From contig NZ_KE383905.1 of the NCBI RefSeq assembly GCF_000422685.1, forward strand, positions 193,065 to 257,064: a stretch of 64,000 nucleotides of DNA, in the 5' to 3' direction. A program made the position numbers and the translations under genes. Positions 18,349-27,418 of this stretch are shown here, one piece after another. The DNA comes from Flavobacterium gelidilacus DSM 15343 (lineage in GTDB: Bacteria > Bacteroidota > Bacteroidia > Flavobacteriales > Flavobacteriaceae). The notes beneath the pieces are model-generated. The model was not told where the DNA came from and did no database searches. It saw nothing but the letters and a program-made list of their open reading frames with translations. How positions within the stretch are numbered: the first letter of the stretch is position 1; the number at the start of each line of letters is the position of its first letter.

Positions 18349-19233
18349 ATGAATTACAAAAATTTATTTTTAGCATTATTAACATTTGGTACGATGACAG
18401 TTTCGGCTCAGTCTAACCTTTTAAATGCTAAAACTCCAGATCAGATAGGTAAGAAATCAGATGCTCAAATGAATTCTGATAATGATAAACCGCTACCTTA
18501 TGGATATGTAGACGATAGAGACGTTTTGTTTGGAAAAACAGTATGGGAAATTATTGATCTTGATGAAAGAGTAAATTTTCCTATGTATTATCCTATTGAT
18601 GAGTCTTTAGGTGATAACAGAAAATCATTATATAGCGTTTTAGTTTCAGGAATTCGTGATGGAAAGATAACAGAGGTTTATGACTCAAGTTATTTTACTA
18701 CCAAAAAAACTCTTAAAGACATCGAAGCTTCTTTGGTTAAAATTGACACAACAGATGTTGGAATTGATCAGATAAATGCTGGTCAAACTTTATCTGATGA
18801 ATATATCAAAAGAACTGAACTTAAAGCTATTGATGTTGATGGTTACAGAATTGTTGGAAGATGGTACTTTGACAAAAGACAAGGAGAATTAAAATACCGT
18901 ATGTTAGGTATTTGCCCAATTATCCCAGATGTTTATACTATGGGTCAAGAAGAAAAAGATTATATCGATTTATTTTGGGTATTTTTCCCTTCTGTTAGAG
19001 ACGTTTTACATGAAAACTATGCTTTCAATGGTATTAATTCTTCTGCTCCAATTTCATTTGACCATTTGTTAAATGCACGTAGATTTAGTGCTACTATTTA
19101 TCAAGAAGAAAATGTACAAGGAGATAGAAAAATTAGTGAGTACATGAAAGAAAATGCTCAAATGCAATTATTAGAATCAGAAAGAATAAAAGAAAAAATT
19201 AGAAACTTCGAACAAGATATGTGGAGTTACTAA
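18349..19233 (+). CDS. gldN: T9SS ring protein GldN
   Basis: The 294-residue exported protein has a signal peptide cut after TVSA (residue 20). It carries the family segments DRDVLFGKTVWEIIDLDERV, YRIVGRWYFDKRQGELKYRM and the conserved DYIDLFWVFFPSVRDVL. GldN binds GldK in the periplasmic ring of the type IX secretion system. It is the last gene of the operon, with a strong terminator 26 bases after the stop. Confidence 0.97.
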   Translation: MNYKNLFLALLTFGTMTVSAQSNLLNAKTPDQIGKKSDAQMNSDNDKPLPYGYVDDRDVLFGKTVWEIIDLDERVNFPMYYPIDESLGDNRKSLYSVLVSGIRDGKITEVYDSSYFTTKKTLKDIEASLVKIDTTDVGIDQINAGQTLSDEYIKRTELKAIDVDGYRIVGRWYFDKRQGELKYRMLGICPIIPDVYTMGQEEKDYIDLFWVFFPSVRDVLHENYAFNGINSSAPISFDHLLNARRFSATIYQEENVQGDRKISEYMKENAQMQLLESERIKEKIRNFEQDMWSY

Positions 19234-19258
19234 ATTCATTTAAACTTTAAATTATATA

Positions 19259-19290
19259 AAAACTCTTACCATTTATTTGGTAAGAGTTTT
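19259..19290 (+). terminator. Terminator of the gldKLMN operon
   Basis: A perfect 12-bp stem (AAAACTCTTACC / GGTAAGAGTTTT) with an 8-base loop is followed by a T-rich stretch. It lies upstream of the ATG chosen for the next gene and argues against the longer reading of that gene. Confidence 0.9.
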
Positions 19291-19303
19291 TTACTTTTAC
19301 ACC

Positions 19304-20362
19304 ATGATAGATTTTATTATAGTAGGGAATGGTTTAGCCGGAATTTGTTTTACAGAAATTGCAATTCAAAACAATAAATCTGTTTATGTTTTTGATGATA
19401 ATTCTCAGCCTTCTTCAAAAATTGCTGGTGGATTATATAATCCTGTAGTTTTAAAAAGATTTAGTGAAGTCTGGAAAGCTAAAGAACAATTAGAAATTGC
19501 TTTCCCTCTATATAAATCAATGGAAGAAAAACTAAGTTTTACATTTGATTATAAAATTCCAATTTATAGAAGATTAGCCTCAATTGAAGAGCAAAATAAC
19601 TGGTTTCAAGCCGCTGATAAGCCCAATTTATCCGCTTTTTTGTCACCAAACTTGGTAACTGACAAATTGCAAAATATTGTGTCTTCTTTCGGTTTTGGGG
19701 AAGTATTAGAAACTGGTTATTTAGACATTGCTTCTCTAATAAAACATTATTCGGATTATCTGTCCAAGTTAAATCTGTACTCTTCTGAAAGATTTGATTA
19801 TGATAAAATAAAATTTAAAGATGATTTTGTTGAGTATAAAGATATTCAAGCAAAACACATCATTTTTGCAGAAGGCTTTGGACTACATTCTAATCCATTT
19901 TTTAGTAACTTACCATTAGACGGCACAAAAGGTGAATTACTTATCATTAAAGCGCCTAATTTAAAGTTAGAAGTTGTAGTGAAATCAAATATTTTCATTT
20001 TTCCTATAGGAGAAGATTTATATAAAGTAGGAGCAACTTACGATTGGAAAGACAAAACAAACAATCCAACCGAAGAAGGTAAAAATGAATTAGTAGAAAA
20101 CCTAAAAGATTTAATTACTTGCGATTTTGAAATTATTAAACATTTTGCAGGTGTTAGGCCAACCGTTAAAGACAGAAGACCTTTAGTGGGTTCTCACCAC
20201 AACTATAAAAGTGTACATGTTTTAAATGGTTTAGGTACAAGGGGCGTAATGCTTGCGCCATATTTATCAACACAATTATTCAAAAATATAATTGATAATG
20301 TCCCATTAGCAAACGAAATAAATATTCAAAGAATCTATAAAAAAATGAATATTAACTTCTAA
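19304..20362 (+). CDS. FAD-dependent oxidoreductase (DAO family)
   Basis: The 352-residue flavoprotein starts MIDFIIVGNGLAGICF, with the dinucleotide-binding GxGxxG near the N-terminus. A frame runs in from 19277 but would cover the gldN terminator, so the ATG at 19304 is preferred. The C-terminal FAD contact HFAGVRPTVKDRRPLVG and LNGLGTRGVMLAPYLS resembles glycine/D-amino-acid oxidases of the DAO family. The substrate is unknown. It appears to be transcribed alone. Confidence 0.85.
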   Translation: MIDFIIVGNGLAGICFTEIAIQNNKSVYVFDDNSQPSSKIAGGLYNPVVLKRFSEVWKAKEQLEIAFPLYKSMEEKLSFTFDYKIPIYRRLASIEEQNNWFQAADKPNLSAFLSPNLVTDKLQNIVSSFGFGEVLETGYLDIASLIKHYSDYLSKLNLYSSERFDYDKIKFKDDFVEYKDIQAKHIIFAEGFGLHSNPFFSNLPLDGTKGELLIIKAPNLKLEVVVKSNIFIFPIGEDLYKVGATYDWKDKTNNPTEEGKNELVENLKDLITCDFEIIKHFAGVRPTVKDRRPLVGSHHNYKSVHVLNGLGTRGVMLAPYLSTQLFKNIIDNVPLANEINIQRIYKKMNINF

Positions 20363-20397
20363 TATATCTTTCATCTTTCAGAGAAGCGGTCTTTTAT

Positions 20398-20799
20398 CTA
20401 TTTTCTTTCATCTATTTTCTTTTCCTTCCAATCTTTATCATACGAAATAAACATGTTAATCCAGATGTTTCGTGCTAATCGCATATTTATGGGCATTAAC
20501 ACTATCAAAGTAATCACAATTGCTATAAAAGCCGTTATAATTGTACTGCTAAAAAAAACATAAGATATTATAAATGCAGCTACCGAAAACGCGACACCTA
20601 AGCCGTAACTAACATACATTGCCCCATAAAAAAAAGAAGGTTCAAGATTGTATTTTAAATTACAATGACTGCATTTTTCGTGCATTTTGTAAATATTTCT
20701 TAAATTGAATGGGTTTTTGTCCAAATACATACTTTCTTCAGAACATTTTGGACAACTTCCTGTTAAAATACTATTTAGTTTGGATCCTTTTTTTAACAT
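20398..20799 (-). CDS. DUF983 family membrane protein
   Basis: The 133-residue protein from the ATG at 20799 (a TTG two codons upstream is possible) has two CxxC pairs, SCPKCSEE and KCSHCNLK, which look like a small zinc ribbon. Two membrane helices follow (about 60-80 and 85-105). This matches the DUF983 family, whose function is unknown. It is convergent with the FAD oxidoreductase and divergent from the ABC-F gene. Confidence 0.85.
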   Translation of the reverse strand: MLKKGSKLNSILTGSCPKCSEESMYLDKNPFNLRNIYKMHEKCSHCNLKYNLEPSFFYGAMYVSYGLGVAFSVAAFIISYVFFSSTIITAFIAIVITLIVLMPINMRLARNIWINMFISYDKDWKEKKIDERK

Positions 20800-20866
20800 T
20801 TGCAAAAATTTTATTCAAAGATACGATAAGAAGGGATTATCTTTGTAACAATTGTAACAATATATA

Positions 20867-22777
20867 ATGCTAAACATACACAATTTATCGGTTTCCTTTG
20901 GTGGAACATTTTTATTTGAAGAAGTCACTTTTAGATTAGGTGCAGGAGATAGAGTAGGACTTGTCGGAAAAAATGGTGCAGGAAAATCAACTATGTTAAA
21001 AATTTTAGCAGGTGATTTTAAACCAGATTCTGGTGTAATCGCAACCGAAAAAGAAGTTAAAATGGGTTTTCTTCGTCAAGATATTGATTTTGAAGAAGGA
21101 AGAACAGTTCTGGAAGAAGCTTATCAGGCTTTTGAAGAAATTAAAAAAACTGAATTCCGTATTGATGAAATAAATCATCAATTATTGACTAGAACAGATT
21201 ATGAAAGTCAAGGTTATTCCGAATTAATTGAAGAATTAAGTGATTTGACACATCTATATGAAATCTTAGGTGGATATAATTATGTTGGAAATACTGAAAA
21301 AATACTTTTAGGTTTAGGTTTCAAACGGGAAGATTTCAATAATCTTACGTCTACTTTTTCAGGTGGATGGAGAATGCGTATTGAATTAGCTAAACTTTTA
21401 CTTCAAACTAACGATATTTTATTATTAGATGAGCCAACCAATCACTTGGATATTGAAAGTATTATTTGGTTAGAAGGTTTTTTAAGAAATTTTGCTGGAG
21501 TTGTTGTTATTGTTTCGCATGATAAAATGTTTTTAGATAACGTTACAAACCGAACCATAGAAATTTCATTAGGAAAAGCATACGATTTTAATAAACCTTA
21601 TTCGCAATATCTTGAGCTACGTCACGAAATTCGTGAAAAGCAATTGGCTACACAAAAAAATCAATCTAAAAAGATTGAGGAAACAGAAAAGTTAATTGAA
21701 AAATTTAGAGCAAAAGCTTCTAAAGCATCAATGGCACAATCGCTAATCAAAAAACTTGATAAAGTAGAGCGAATTGAAGTTGATGAAGACGATAATTCAG
21801 TAATGAATATCTCATTTCCAGTTTCGCAAGTTCCAGGAAGAGTTGTGATTGAGGCCGAAAATGTTACTAAAGCTTATGGTGATAAAACGATTCTAAAAGA
21901 CATTTCATTATTAGTGGAACGTGGAAGTAAAATCGCTTTCGTGGGTCAAAATGGTCAAGGAAAATCGACTTTCATTAAAGCAATTGTTAACGAATTCAAA
22001 TATGAAGGAACAATTAAACTAGGTCACAATGTGCAGTTAGGTTATTTTGCTCAAAATCAAGCGGAATATTTAGATGGTGAAATTACATTATTAAGAACAA
22101 TGGAAGACGCTGCAACTGATACCAATCGTGCTAAAGTTCGTGACATGTTAGGTTCGTTTTTATTTGGTGGAGATGATGTAGAAAAGAAAGTAAAAGTGCT
22201 TTCTGGTGGTGAACGAAATCGTTTGGCTTTATGTAAATTATTGTTACAGCCTATCAATGTCTTGGTAATGGATGAGCCAACAAATCACCTAGACATAAAA
22301 TCTAAAAATGTTTTAAAAGCAGCCTTACAAAAATTTGAAGGAACGTTACTTTTGGTTTCTCACGATAGAGATTTCTTGCAAGGAATGTCTAACTTAGTTT
22401 ACGAATTCAAAGATCAAAAAATCAAAGAATATTTAGGTGATATTAACTATTTCTTAGAACAACGCAACATGGAAAATATGCGTGAAGTCGAAAAAAAGGA
22501 TGTTGCCAAAAAAGAAGAGCCAAAAACCAATAATAAAGTTTCTTACGAAGATCAAAAGAAAGGTAAATCGCTTCAAAACCGTCTAAGTAAAATTGAAAGT
22601 CAAATCAAAGAGTTAGAAATTAACATTCAAAAAGACGATAAAGAATTGGCTTCTAATTATAATAAGTTAATCGAAAATGCTGCATTTTTCATGGCTTACG
22701 AAAAAAAGAAAAAAGAACTAGATAAACTTTTAGAAGATTGGGAAATTGTTCAAGCAGATATTGATAAAATGAATTAA
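20867..22777 (+). CDS. ABC-F family ATP-binding protein
   Basis: The 636-residue protein has two ABC ATPase domains and no membrane segment. The first domain has Walker A GKNGAGKS near 34-41, signature SGGWRMRIELAK and Walker B LLLDEPTNHLDIES. The second has GQNGQGKS, LSGGERNRLALCK and VLVMDEPTNHLDIKS. A charged linker and a C-terminal coiled coil (about 540-636) are typical of the Uup/YfmR-type ABC-F proteins that act on ribosomes. It overlaps the convergent App1 gene by 4 bases. Confidence 0.92.
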   Translation: MLNIHNLSVSFGGTFLFEEVTFRLGAGDRVGLVGKNGAGKSTMLKILAGDFKPDSGVIATEKEVKMGFLRQDIDFEEGRTVLEEAYQAFEEIKKTEFRIDEINHQLLTRTDYESQGYSELIEELSDLTHLYEILGGYNYVGNTEKILLGLGFKREDFNNLTSTFSGGWRMRIELAKLLLQTNDILLLDEPTNHLDIESIIWLEGFLRNFAGVVVIVSHDKMFLDNVTNRTIEISLGKAYDFNKPYSQYLELRHEIREKQLATQKNQSKKIEETEKLIEKFRAKASKASMAQSLIKKLDKVERIEVDEDDNSVMNISFPVSQVPGRVVIEAENVTKAYGDKTILKDISLLVERGSKIAFVGQNGQGKSTFIKAIVNEFKYEGTIKLGHNVQLGYFAQNQAEYLDGEITLLRTMEDAATDTNRAKVRDMLGSFLFGGDDVEKKVKVLSGGERNRLALCKLLLQPINVLVMDEPTNHLDIKSKNVLKAALQKFEGTLLLVSHDRDFLQGMSNLVYEFKDQKIKEYLGDINYFLEQRNMENMREVEKKDVAKKEEPKTNNKVSYEDQKKGKSLQNRLSKIESQIKELEINIQKDDKELASNYNKLIENAAFFMAYEKKKKELDKLLEDWEIVQADIDKMN

Positions 22778-23742
22778 TCAACCAAACCAATTTTTTTTGA
22801 ATGTCGAATAGCTTCTTGACTAGATTCGAAATAACAAGTTTCAACCTCTAAACTAGTTATGTTTTTCATTATCTGAAGGGTTTTGCTTTTTTTTGAATTT
22901 CCAACTTGTCTAATGTAAACTGCTTTTATATGTAAAGGAAAAATTTTACATATAGATTCATATAGTTTTGGATCTTGTTGCGAATCATCACCTAATAATA
23001 CGTACTTCAAGTCAGGATAAAACTCTAAAACATGTTTGATTTTATCAAATTTATGGTTGTGGCTTCCTCTTCCTGTAAAGAATAATTGTGTTAAACTCGT
23101 TTTGATGTTTTTTAAGAGCAAAACAGCTTTAGGTAAATCATGAATTCTTGCAAATTGAGTAATTAATCCATATAAATTCCATTCGCTACTAGATACATAA
23201 AAGAAGGCGTTTTCTTCTTCTTTATCAGCTCTACCTGCAGTTTGTAAAACTTTATAATGTGACACAACGTCTTCATAAATTTTTCGATTGTTCACATTTT
23301 TAAAAAGTAAAACATAAATCTTTTTTAAAGGATTTCTTGTGTGTGAAATTAAAAAAGTATCATCTATATCAGATATAAAACCAAATTTTCCGACAGTTGG
23401 TCTAATGTAAGTAGAACTAGCTTTGATTACTTTTTCATTATGCTTGATAAAAACACTGTACTTAATCCAGCCAAAATCTGCTTTGTTTTTTAAAGGAATA
23501 CAAAACTTAAAATATCCGTCTTCTAAGGTTTTTGAATGAATTGTTTTTCCATTTATTTCTAAATAAACATCTTCATTTGATTTTGTTTTCAATTGAAAAA
23601 GCTTAATTATTGATCTAGCATTTTTAAAATTTTTCTTCTGAAAATCATAATCAGTCTGATTTGTAGGTTTAAAAACGTGACCCATAATGATTAATTCTTG
23701 GTCATTTGCGTAGCCACGATATAATTTCAACAAAGGTTCCAT
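22774..23742 (-). CDS. App1-type phosphatase domain protein
   Basis: The 322-residue protein has the App1 (DUF2183) catalytic domain with the HAD-like DIDDT motif at 125-129 (GFISDIDDTFLISHTRNPLK). Further motifs are FYVSSSEWNLY, LFFTGRGSHNHKFDKI and VLLGDDSQQDPKLY, ending with IRQVG. The related yeast App1 is a phosphatidate phosphatase. Next to it, divergently, lies a diacylglycerol-kinase-like gene, so a shared role in lipid phosphate metabolism is plausible but inferred. No signal peptide is seen. Confidence 0.88.
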   Translation of the reverse strand: MEPLLKLYRGYANDQELIIMGHVFKPTNQTDYDFQKKNFKNARSIIKLFQLKTKSNEDVYLEINGKTIHSKTLEDGYFKFCIPLKNKADFGWIKYSVFIKHNEKVIKASSTYIRPTVGKFGFISDIDDTFLISHTRNPLKKIYVLLFKNVNNRKIYEDVVSHYKVLQTAGRADKEEENAFFYVSSSEWNLYGLITQFARIHDLPKAVLLLKNIKTSLTQLFFTGRGSHNHKFDKIKHVLEFYPDLKYVLLGDDSQQDPKLYESICKIFPLHIKAVYIRQVGNSKKSKTLQIMKNITSLEVETCYFESSQEAIRHSKKIGLVD

Positions 23743-23801
23743 TAATTTTTATACATTTGAGTTTAGGTTTCACAAATTACAAATTATTTATTATACTTTT
23801 T

Positions 23802-24686
23802 ATGACAGCAAAAAAGATATATATTTTAGTTATAAATCCAATTTCTGGAGATTTAGATAAAACTGAAATTTCTGAAAAAACCATTGCGTTTGCAAATGAT
23901 TTGGCGATTGAAATTATTGTTTATGAAACTACTGGAACAAATGATGAAAGTGAAATTAATAAATTATTCTTAGCGATCAAACCAGAAAGAATAATTATAG
24001 CTGGTGGTGATGGTACCATAAAAATGGTTGGAGAAGCATTGGAAAAAGAAGATATAATTTTTGGAATAATTCCAGCTGGTTCTGCAAATGGCTTAGCTAT
24101 TGATTTAAATTTGCCAACAACTTTAGAAGAAAGTATAAAAGTTGCCTTTCAAAAAGACTTTATTGAGATAGATATGGTCGAAATAAACAATAAAAAAAGC
24201 CTTCATTTAAGTGATATTGGATTAAATGCTCTGCTTATAAAGAATTATGAAAATGGTACAATGAGAGGAAAATTAGGCTATGCTTTAAAAGTTCTTCCAA
24301 CTTTGAGTGAGTCAGAAGTGCCTTTTAAGGCTGTTATTGAATTTGATGATAAAACAATTGAATGTGTGTCGCAAATGATTGTTATTGCCAATTCTCAAAA
24401 GTATGGAACAGGTGTAACTATAAATCCTAATGGATTAATAAATGATGGTAAATTCGAAATTATTGTAATTAAGACGCTTGATTTATTTACAATCGGTAAA
24501 ATTATTACAGGTAATATGACTGATGACTCTGAAGAAATTGATACTTATTGTACTAGTAAAGCAACAATAACAACTTCAAGAAAAGTTAGTTTTCAAAGCG
24601 ATGGAGAATATTATGGAGAAGAAAATAAATTAGATATTACAATATTACCAAACCATATGAAAATAGCAGTTTCAAATAAAATTTGA
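23802..24686 (+). CDS. Diacylglycerol kinase-like lipid kinase (YegS/BmrU type)
   Basis: The 294-residue protein from the ATG at 23802 starts MTAKKIYILVINPISGD, with the NPxSG motif, followed by AGGDGTIKMV (GGDGT at 68-72) and FGIIPAGSANGLA, all hallmarks of the DAGK catalytic domain. An upstream extension to 23706 would overlap the divergent App1 gene and lacks similarity. It probably phosphorylates a membrane lipid on the cytosolic face. The next gene follows after 6 bases. Confidence 0.9.
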   Translation: MTAKKIYILVINPISGDLDKTEISEKTIAFANDLAIEIIVYETTGTNDESEINKLFLAIKPERIIIAGGDGTIKMVGEALEKEDIIFGIIPAGSANGLAIDLNLPTTLEESIKVAFQKDFIEIDMVEINNKKSLHLSDIGLNALLIKNYENGTMRGKLGYALKVLPTLSESEVPFKAVIEFDDKTIECVSQMIVIANSQKYGTGVTINPNGLINDGKFEIIVIKTLDLFTIGKIITGNMTDDSEEIDTYCTSKATITTSRKVSFQSDGEYYGEENKLDITILPNHMKIAVSNKI

Positions 24687-24692
24687 TAATAT

Positions 24693-25079
24693 ATGATTAC
24701 TTCTAAAAACATTCATCTTTTGATTTCATCATTAATAGTAATTCCAACAGGGATACTTTATGGTTTTAAATCCGATTTGCAGTTTGAATTGTATCCAAAA
24801 ACTATTGACGAATTTAATTTTTACAAAGCTATTATGGGTTTGTATTTAGGGTTTTCAATGCTTTGGATTTACGGAATTTTAAAACCACAAATTTTAAAAA
24901 CGGCAATAATAACTAATATTGTTTTTATGTTAGGTTTAGGACTTGGCAGAACCATAAGTATGTTTTCAGATGGCATTCCAACATTTGGCTATAAATTTGG
25001 AGTTTTAGCTGAGTTGTTTCTAGGCTTTTATGGGATTTGGATTTTAAGCAAGATTGATAATACTAAAAAACAGGAATAG
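24693..25079 (+). CDS. DUF4345-like membrane protein
   Basis: The 128-residue protein has four predicted membrane helices (about 8-25, 45-62, 68-88, 100-120). The patterns KAIMGLYLGFSMLW and GLGLGRTISMFSDGIP are typical of DUF4345 proteins. It follows the lipid kinase by 6 bases and is probably co-transcribed. No function is known. It ends 2 bases before the convergent acyltransferase gene. Confidence 0.78.
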   Translation: MITSKNIHLLISSLIVIPTGILYGFKSDLQFELYPKTIDEFNFYKAIMGLYLGFSMLWIYGILKPQILKTAIITNIVFMLGLGLGRTISMFSDGIPTFGYKFGVLAELFLGFYGIWILSKIDNTKKQE

Positions 25080-25081
25080 AT

Positions 25082-26218
25082 TTACTTAAAAGGATTGCGT
25101 TCTTTCCATTCGGTTTTAGGTTCTAAATAGCAAAATAACTGACTAATTCCTTTGTCAATTAATGGATTTGAATGTTTCAAGAAACCAAACATTTCTTCAG
25201 GTTGAGCTCCAACTGAGCTTTTAATTTCTAAAGCTGTTCTAGCAAATATAATTTCTTTAAATTCTTTTTTAATCGAATAAGCAATCATATCATACAACAT
25301 GTTCAAATACAACATTTTTTCACGTTGAATGGTGTCATCATAGCCTAAAAAATAAGTATCCATTGCATCACCATTTTTGACTAATGTGTTAAAGCCAATC
25401 ATTTTGTCATTCAAAAAATAACCATAGAACAAGAAATTATCATCAACTGTTTTCTTAAATTCACAAAAGTGATTATCTGCTAAAAAAAAGGTATTAAAAG
25501 GAGCATTTTTAGCTACATGATGATATAATTCATTAATTGTATTCTCATATTTTTTAATCTCTTCACAAGATAGTTTTCGCTTTTCAACATCAACCATTTT
25601 CTTTCTAGCTCTTTTGTATTGGTCTCTGTATTTTTTACTTAAAGCATTTATGTAATCTTGTTCTGTTTTCCAATCTTTAGGGATAGAAAATAACATATTG
25701 GGTTGCGTAGTAAATTTGTAATAACCTTTTAAAACCGGAATAAGTTCGATTGAAATCTCAGTATCAAAATCTTTAAAAACAGTCAAATGAACTTTGGTTT
25801 TTTGTTGTTTAAACTGAATTTTTAAATTTTCAACAGCTAATTCTAAAACTTCAATGATTTCATTAGTTGAAATCTTATCTGATTTAGCAAAAGCATTTTG
25901 TCCAGTAAGCATATTATTTCCAATAAATAAAACATGAGAACAATAATTTTTAAAGACAAAATTCCGAACAGAAGTTTTTATACAATTATCTCTTTCTCCA
26001 AAGGATTCTAGTAAGTTTAAATTTAAAAATTGTGTCAAACTAATTCCTACAAGTTCCTCGTTTTTAAAGATTCCAACATAATTACATTGCATATTAGTTG
26101 GAGCTGATTTCTCTAAAACCAACAAATAAGAAGTTGATAGAAAAATATTTTTTTGTGCAATTAAATTCCATTCAGTTGGAAGGCTGTTTACTGAATTATA
26201 TATTTTAAATGTTTTAAT
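25082..26218 (-). CDS. FemAB/GNAT-like acyltransferase with non-canonical start
   Basis: The protein resembles the GNAT/FemAB family (KYRDQYKRARKKM in the middle, FYGYFLNDKMIGFNTLV and YLNMLYDMIAYSIKKEFKEI near the end). The first conventional start is a TTG at 26125 (347 residues). However, the frame upstream is plainly protein-like (KTFKIYNSVNSLPTEWNLIA) back to a TGA at 26234-26236, with no ATG, GTG or TTG before the similarity begins. An ATT at 26218 (378 residues) is the most sensible start and is used here; loss of an ATG by mutation is the alternative. The substrate is unknown. Confidence 0.7.
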   Translation of the reverse strand: MKTFKIYNSVNSLPTEWNLIAQKNIFLSTSYLLVLEKSAPTNMQCNYVGIFKNEELVGISLTQFLNLNLLESFGERDNCIKTSVRNFVFKNYCSHVLFIGNNMLTGQNAFAKSDKISTNEIIEVLELAVENLKIQFKQQKTKVHLTVFKDFDTEISIELIPVLKGYYKFTTQPNMLFSIPKDWKTEQDYINALSKKYRDQYKRARKKMVDVEKRKLSCEEIKKYENTINELYHHVAKNAPFNTFFLADNHFCEFKKTVDDNFLFYGYFLNDKMIGFNTLVKNGDAMDTYFLGYDDTIQREKMLYLNMLYDMIAYSIKKEFKEIIFARTALEIKSSVGAQPEEMFGFLKHSNPLIDKGISQLFCYLEPKTEWKERNPFK

Positions 26219-26313
26219 AGCTTTTTCTTTTTTTCAAATATAAAACAACCGTTTCTCATAGTTAATTATTTTAAGGAATTTTTATTATTCTTAAGATAAA
26301 AACTGATGATTGT

Positions 26314-26370
26314 TTACGGTTTAACCGTAATTGGTGTGAATATTGTATAAATATTTACGGTTTAACCGCA
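26314..26370. promoter_or_regulatory. Pair of palindromic operator-like sites
   Basis: TTACGGTTTAACCGTAA (26314-26330) is a perfect 17-base palindrome. A near copy, TTACGGTTTAACCGCA, lies at 26355-26370. The copies are 41 bases apart, close to four helical turns, in the gap between the acyltransferase gene (minus) and the LRR gene (plus). This is the typical geometry of a pair of dimer binding sites. The regulator is unknown. Confidence 0.6.
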
Positions 26371-26467
26371 TTTCTTTAATAATTTTGTAAAATATAAGAA
26401 GAATCGTTTTTAAGTTAAAATTTAGACTAGTACTTTAGCATGATAAATGTCCCTTAATTTATAAATC

Positions 26468-27358
26468 ATGAAAACTAACAAACTATTCTTAATGATTGTT
26501 TTATTGATGTCATCATCAATATTTGCATCTGTTTCAATAAATGAAAAAAATGCACTTTTAGATTTGTACACTGCAACTAATGGTGATAATTGGACTAATA
26601 AATGGGATTTTAATAAACCAGTTTCAACTTGGTATGGTGTTACCCTTGTTGAAGGTAAAATTGTAGGTTTGAATTTGTCTTCTAATAATTTAGTAGGAAC
26701 AATTCCAAGTTCTATTCAAGATTTAAAATATTTAGAAAGTTTTAATGTTTTTAAGAATAATTTAAAAGGTCAATTTCCTTCAGAATTATTTAAAATTCCA
26801 ACTATAAAGCATATAAATATTTCATTTAATAGCTTTACAGGGCATTTGCCAGAAAGTATAAGTTTAGCAACTAGCTTAGTTAGTTTGGAACTTTTTATGA
26901 ATAAATTTTCAGGAAATTTACCAAACAACATTGGTGGACTTAAAAACCTTGAAGTTTTATCTTTGTTTAATAACAACTTTGAAGGAGCTTTACCACAAGG
27001 TTTATATAATTTAAAAAACTTGAAAGAATTGCTTTTAAACAGTAACCTTTTTGAAGGTGAGTTAGATGAAAATATAGCGAGTTTAACTAAATTAGAAAAT
27101 TTAAGTTTATTTGATAATCAATTAAAAGGGACGATTCCTTCTCTTGAGAAATTAACTAAGCTATCAGCATTAAACTTATCATTAAATAATTTTGTTGATT
27201 TTACTGATGCATCATTAGTTAATCTAGATAGATTTAAATTACAGATGTATAAAAACAAAAATAAAGATAAAATTTTATTAGGTGATAAAGAGACGACTAT
27301 AATTGTTGCTAATAAAAGCCTAAGAGAAAATCCGGTCACTTTGTCAATTAAAGAGTAG
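26468..27358 (+). CDS. Secreted leucine-rich repeat protein
   Basis: The 296-residue protein has a signal peptide (MKTNKLFLMIVLLMSSSIFA) and an N-terminal cap of the type NGDNWTNKWDFNKPVSTWYG. About seven leucine-rich repeats with a period near 24 residues follow (LNLSSNNLVGTIPSSI, LELFMNKFSGNLPNNI, LSLFNNNFEGALPQGL and so on). There is no C-terminal type IX sorting domain, so it probably stays periplasmic or is anchored otherwise. The paired palindromes upstream suggest regulated expression. A weak -7 element (TACTTTAG, 26431-26438) lies 29 bases before the start. Confidence 0.88.
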   Translation: MKTNKLFLMIVLLMSSSIFASVSINEKNALLDLYTATNGDNWTNKWDFNKPVSTWYGVTLVEGKIVGLNLSSNNLVGTIPSSIQDLKYLESFNVFKNNLKGQFPSELFKIPTIKHINISFNSFTGHLPESISLATSLVSLELFMNKFSGNLPNNIGGLKNLEVLSLFNNNFEGALPQGLYNLKNLKELLLNSNLFEGELDENIASLTKLENLSLFDNQLKGTIPSLEKLTKLSALNLSLNNFVDFTDASLVNLDRFKLQMYKNKNKDKILLGDKETTIIVANKSLRENPVTLSIKE

Positions 27359-27375
27359 TTATTTCATTGGTTATT

Positions 27376-27410
27376 AAAAGGGAAGTGTTTTTTAATGCTT
27401 CCCTTTTTTT
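27376..27410 (+). terminator. Terminator after the LRR gene
   Basis: AAAAGGGAAG pairs with CTTCCCTTTT across a 12-base loop and is followed by a T run. It can also serve the convergent DUF1761 gene. Confidence 0.8.
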
Positions 27411-27418
27411 ATTTTTAC

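Noticed and set aside
19277..19303. Longer start of the FAD oxidoreductase (MVRVFYFYT...)
   Set aside because: It would overlap the gldN terminator stem; the ATG at 19304 gives a normal Rossmann start.
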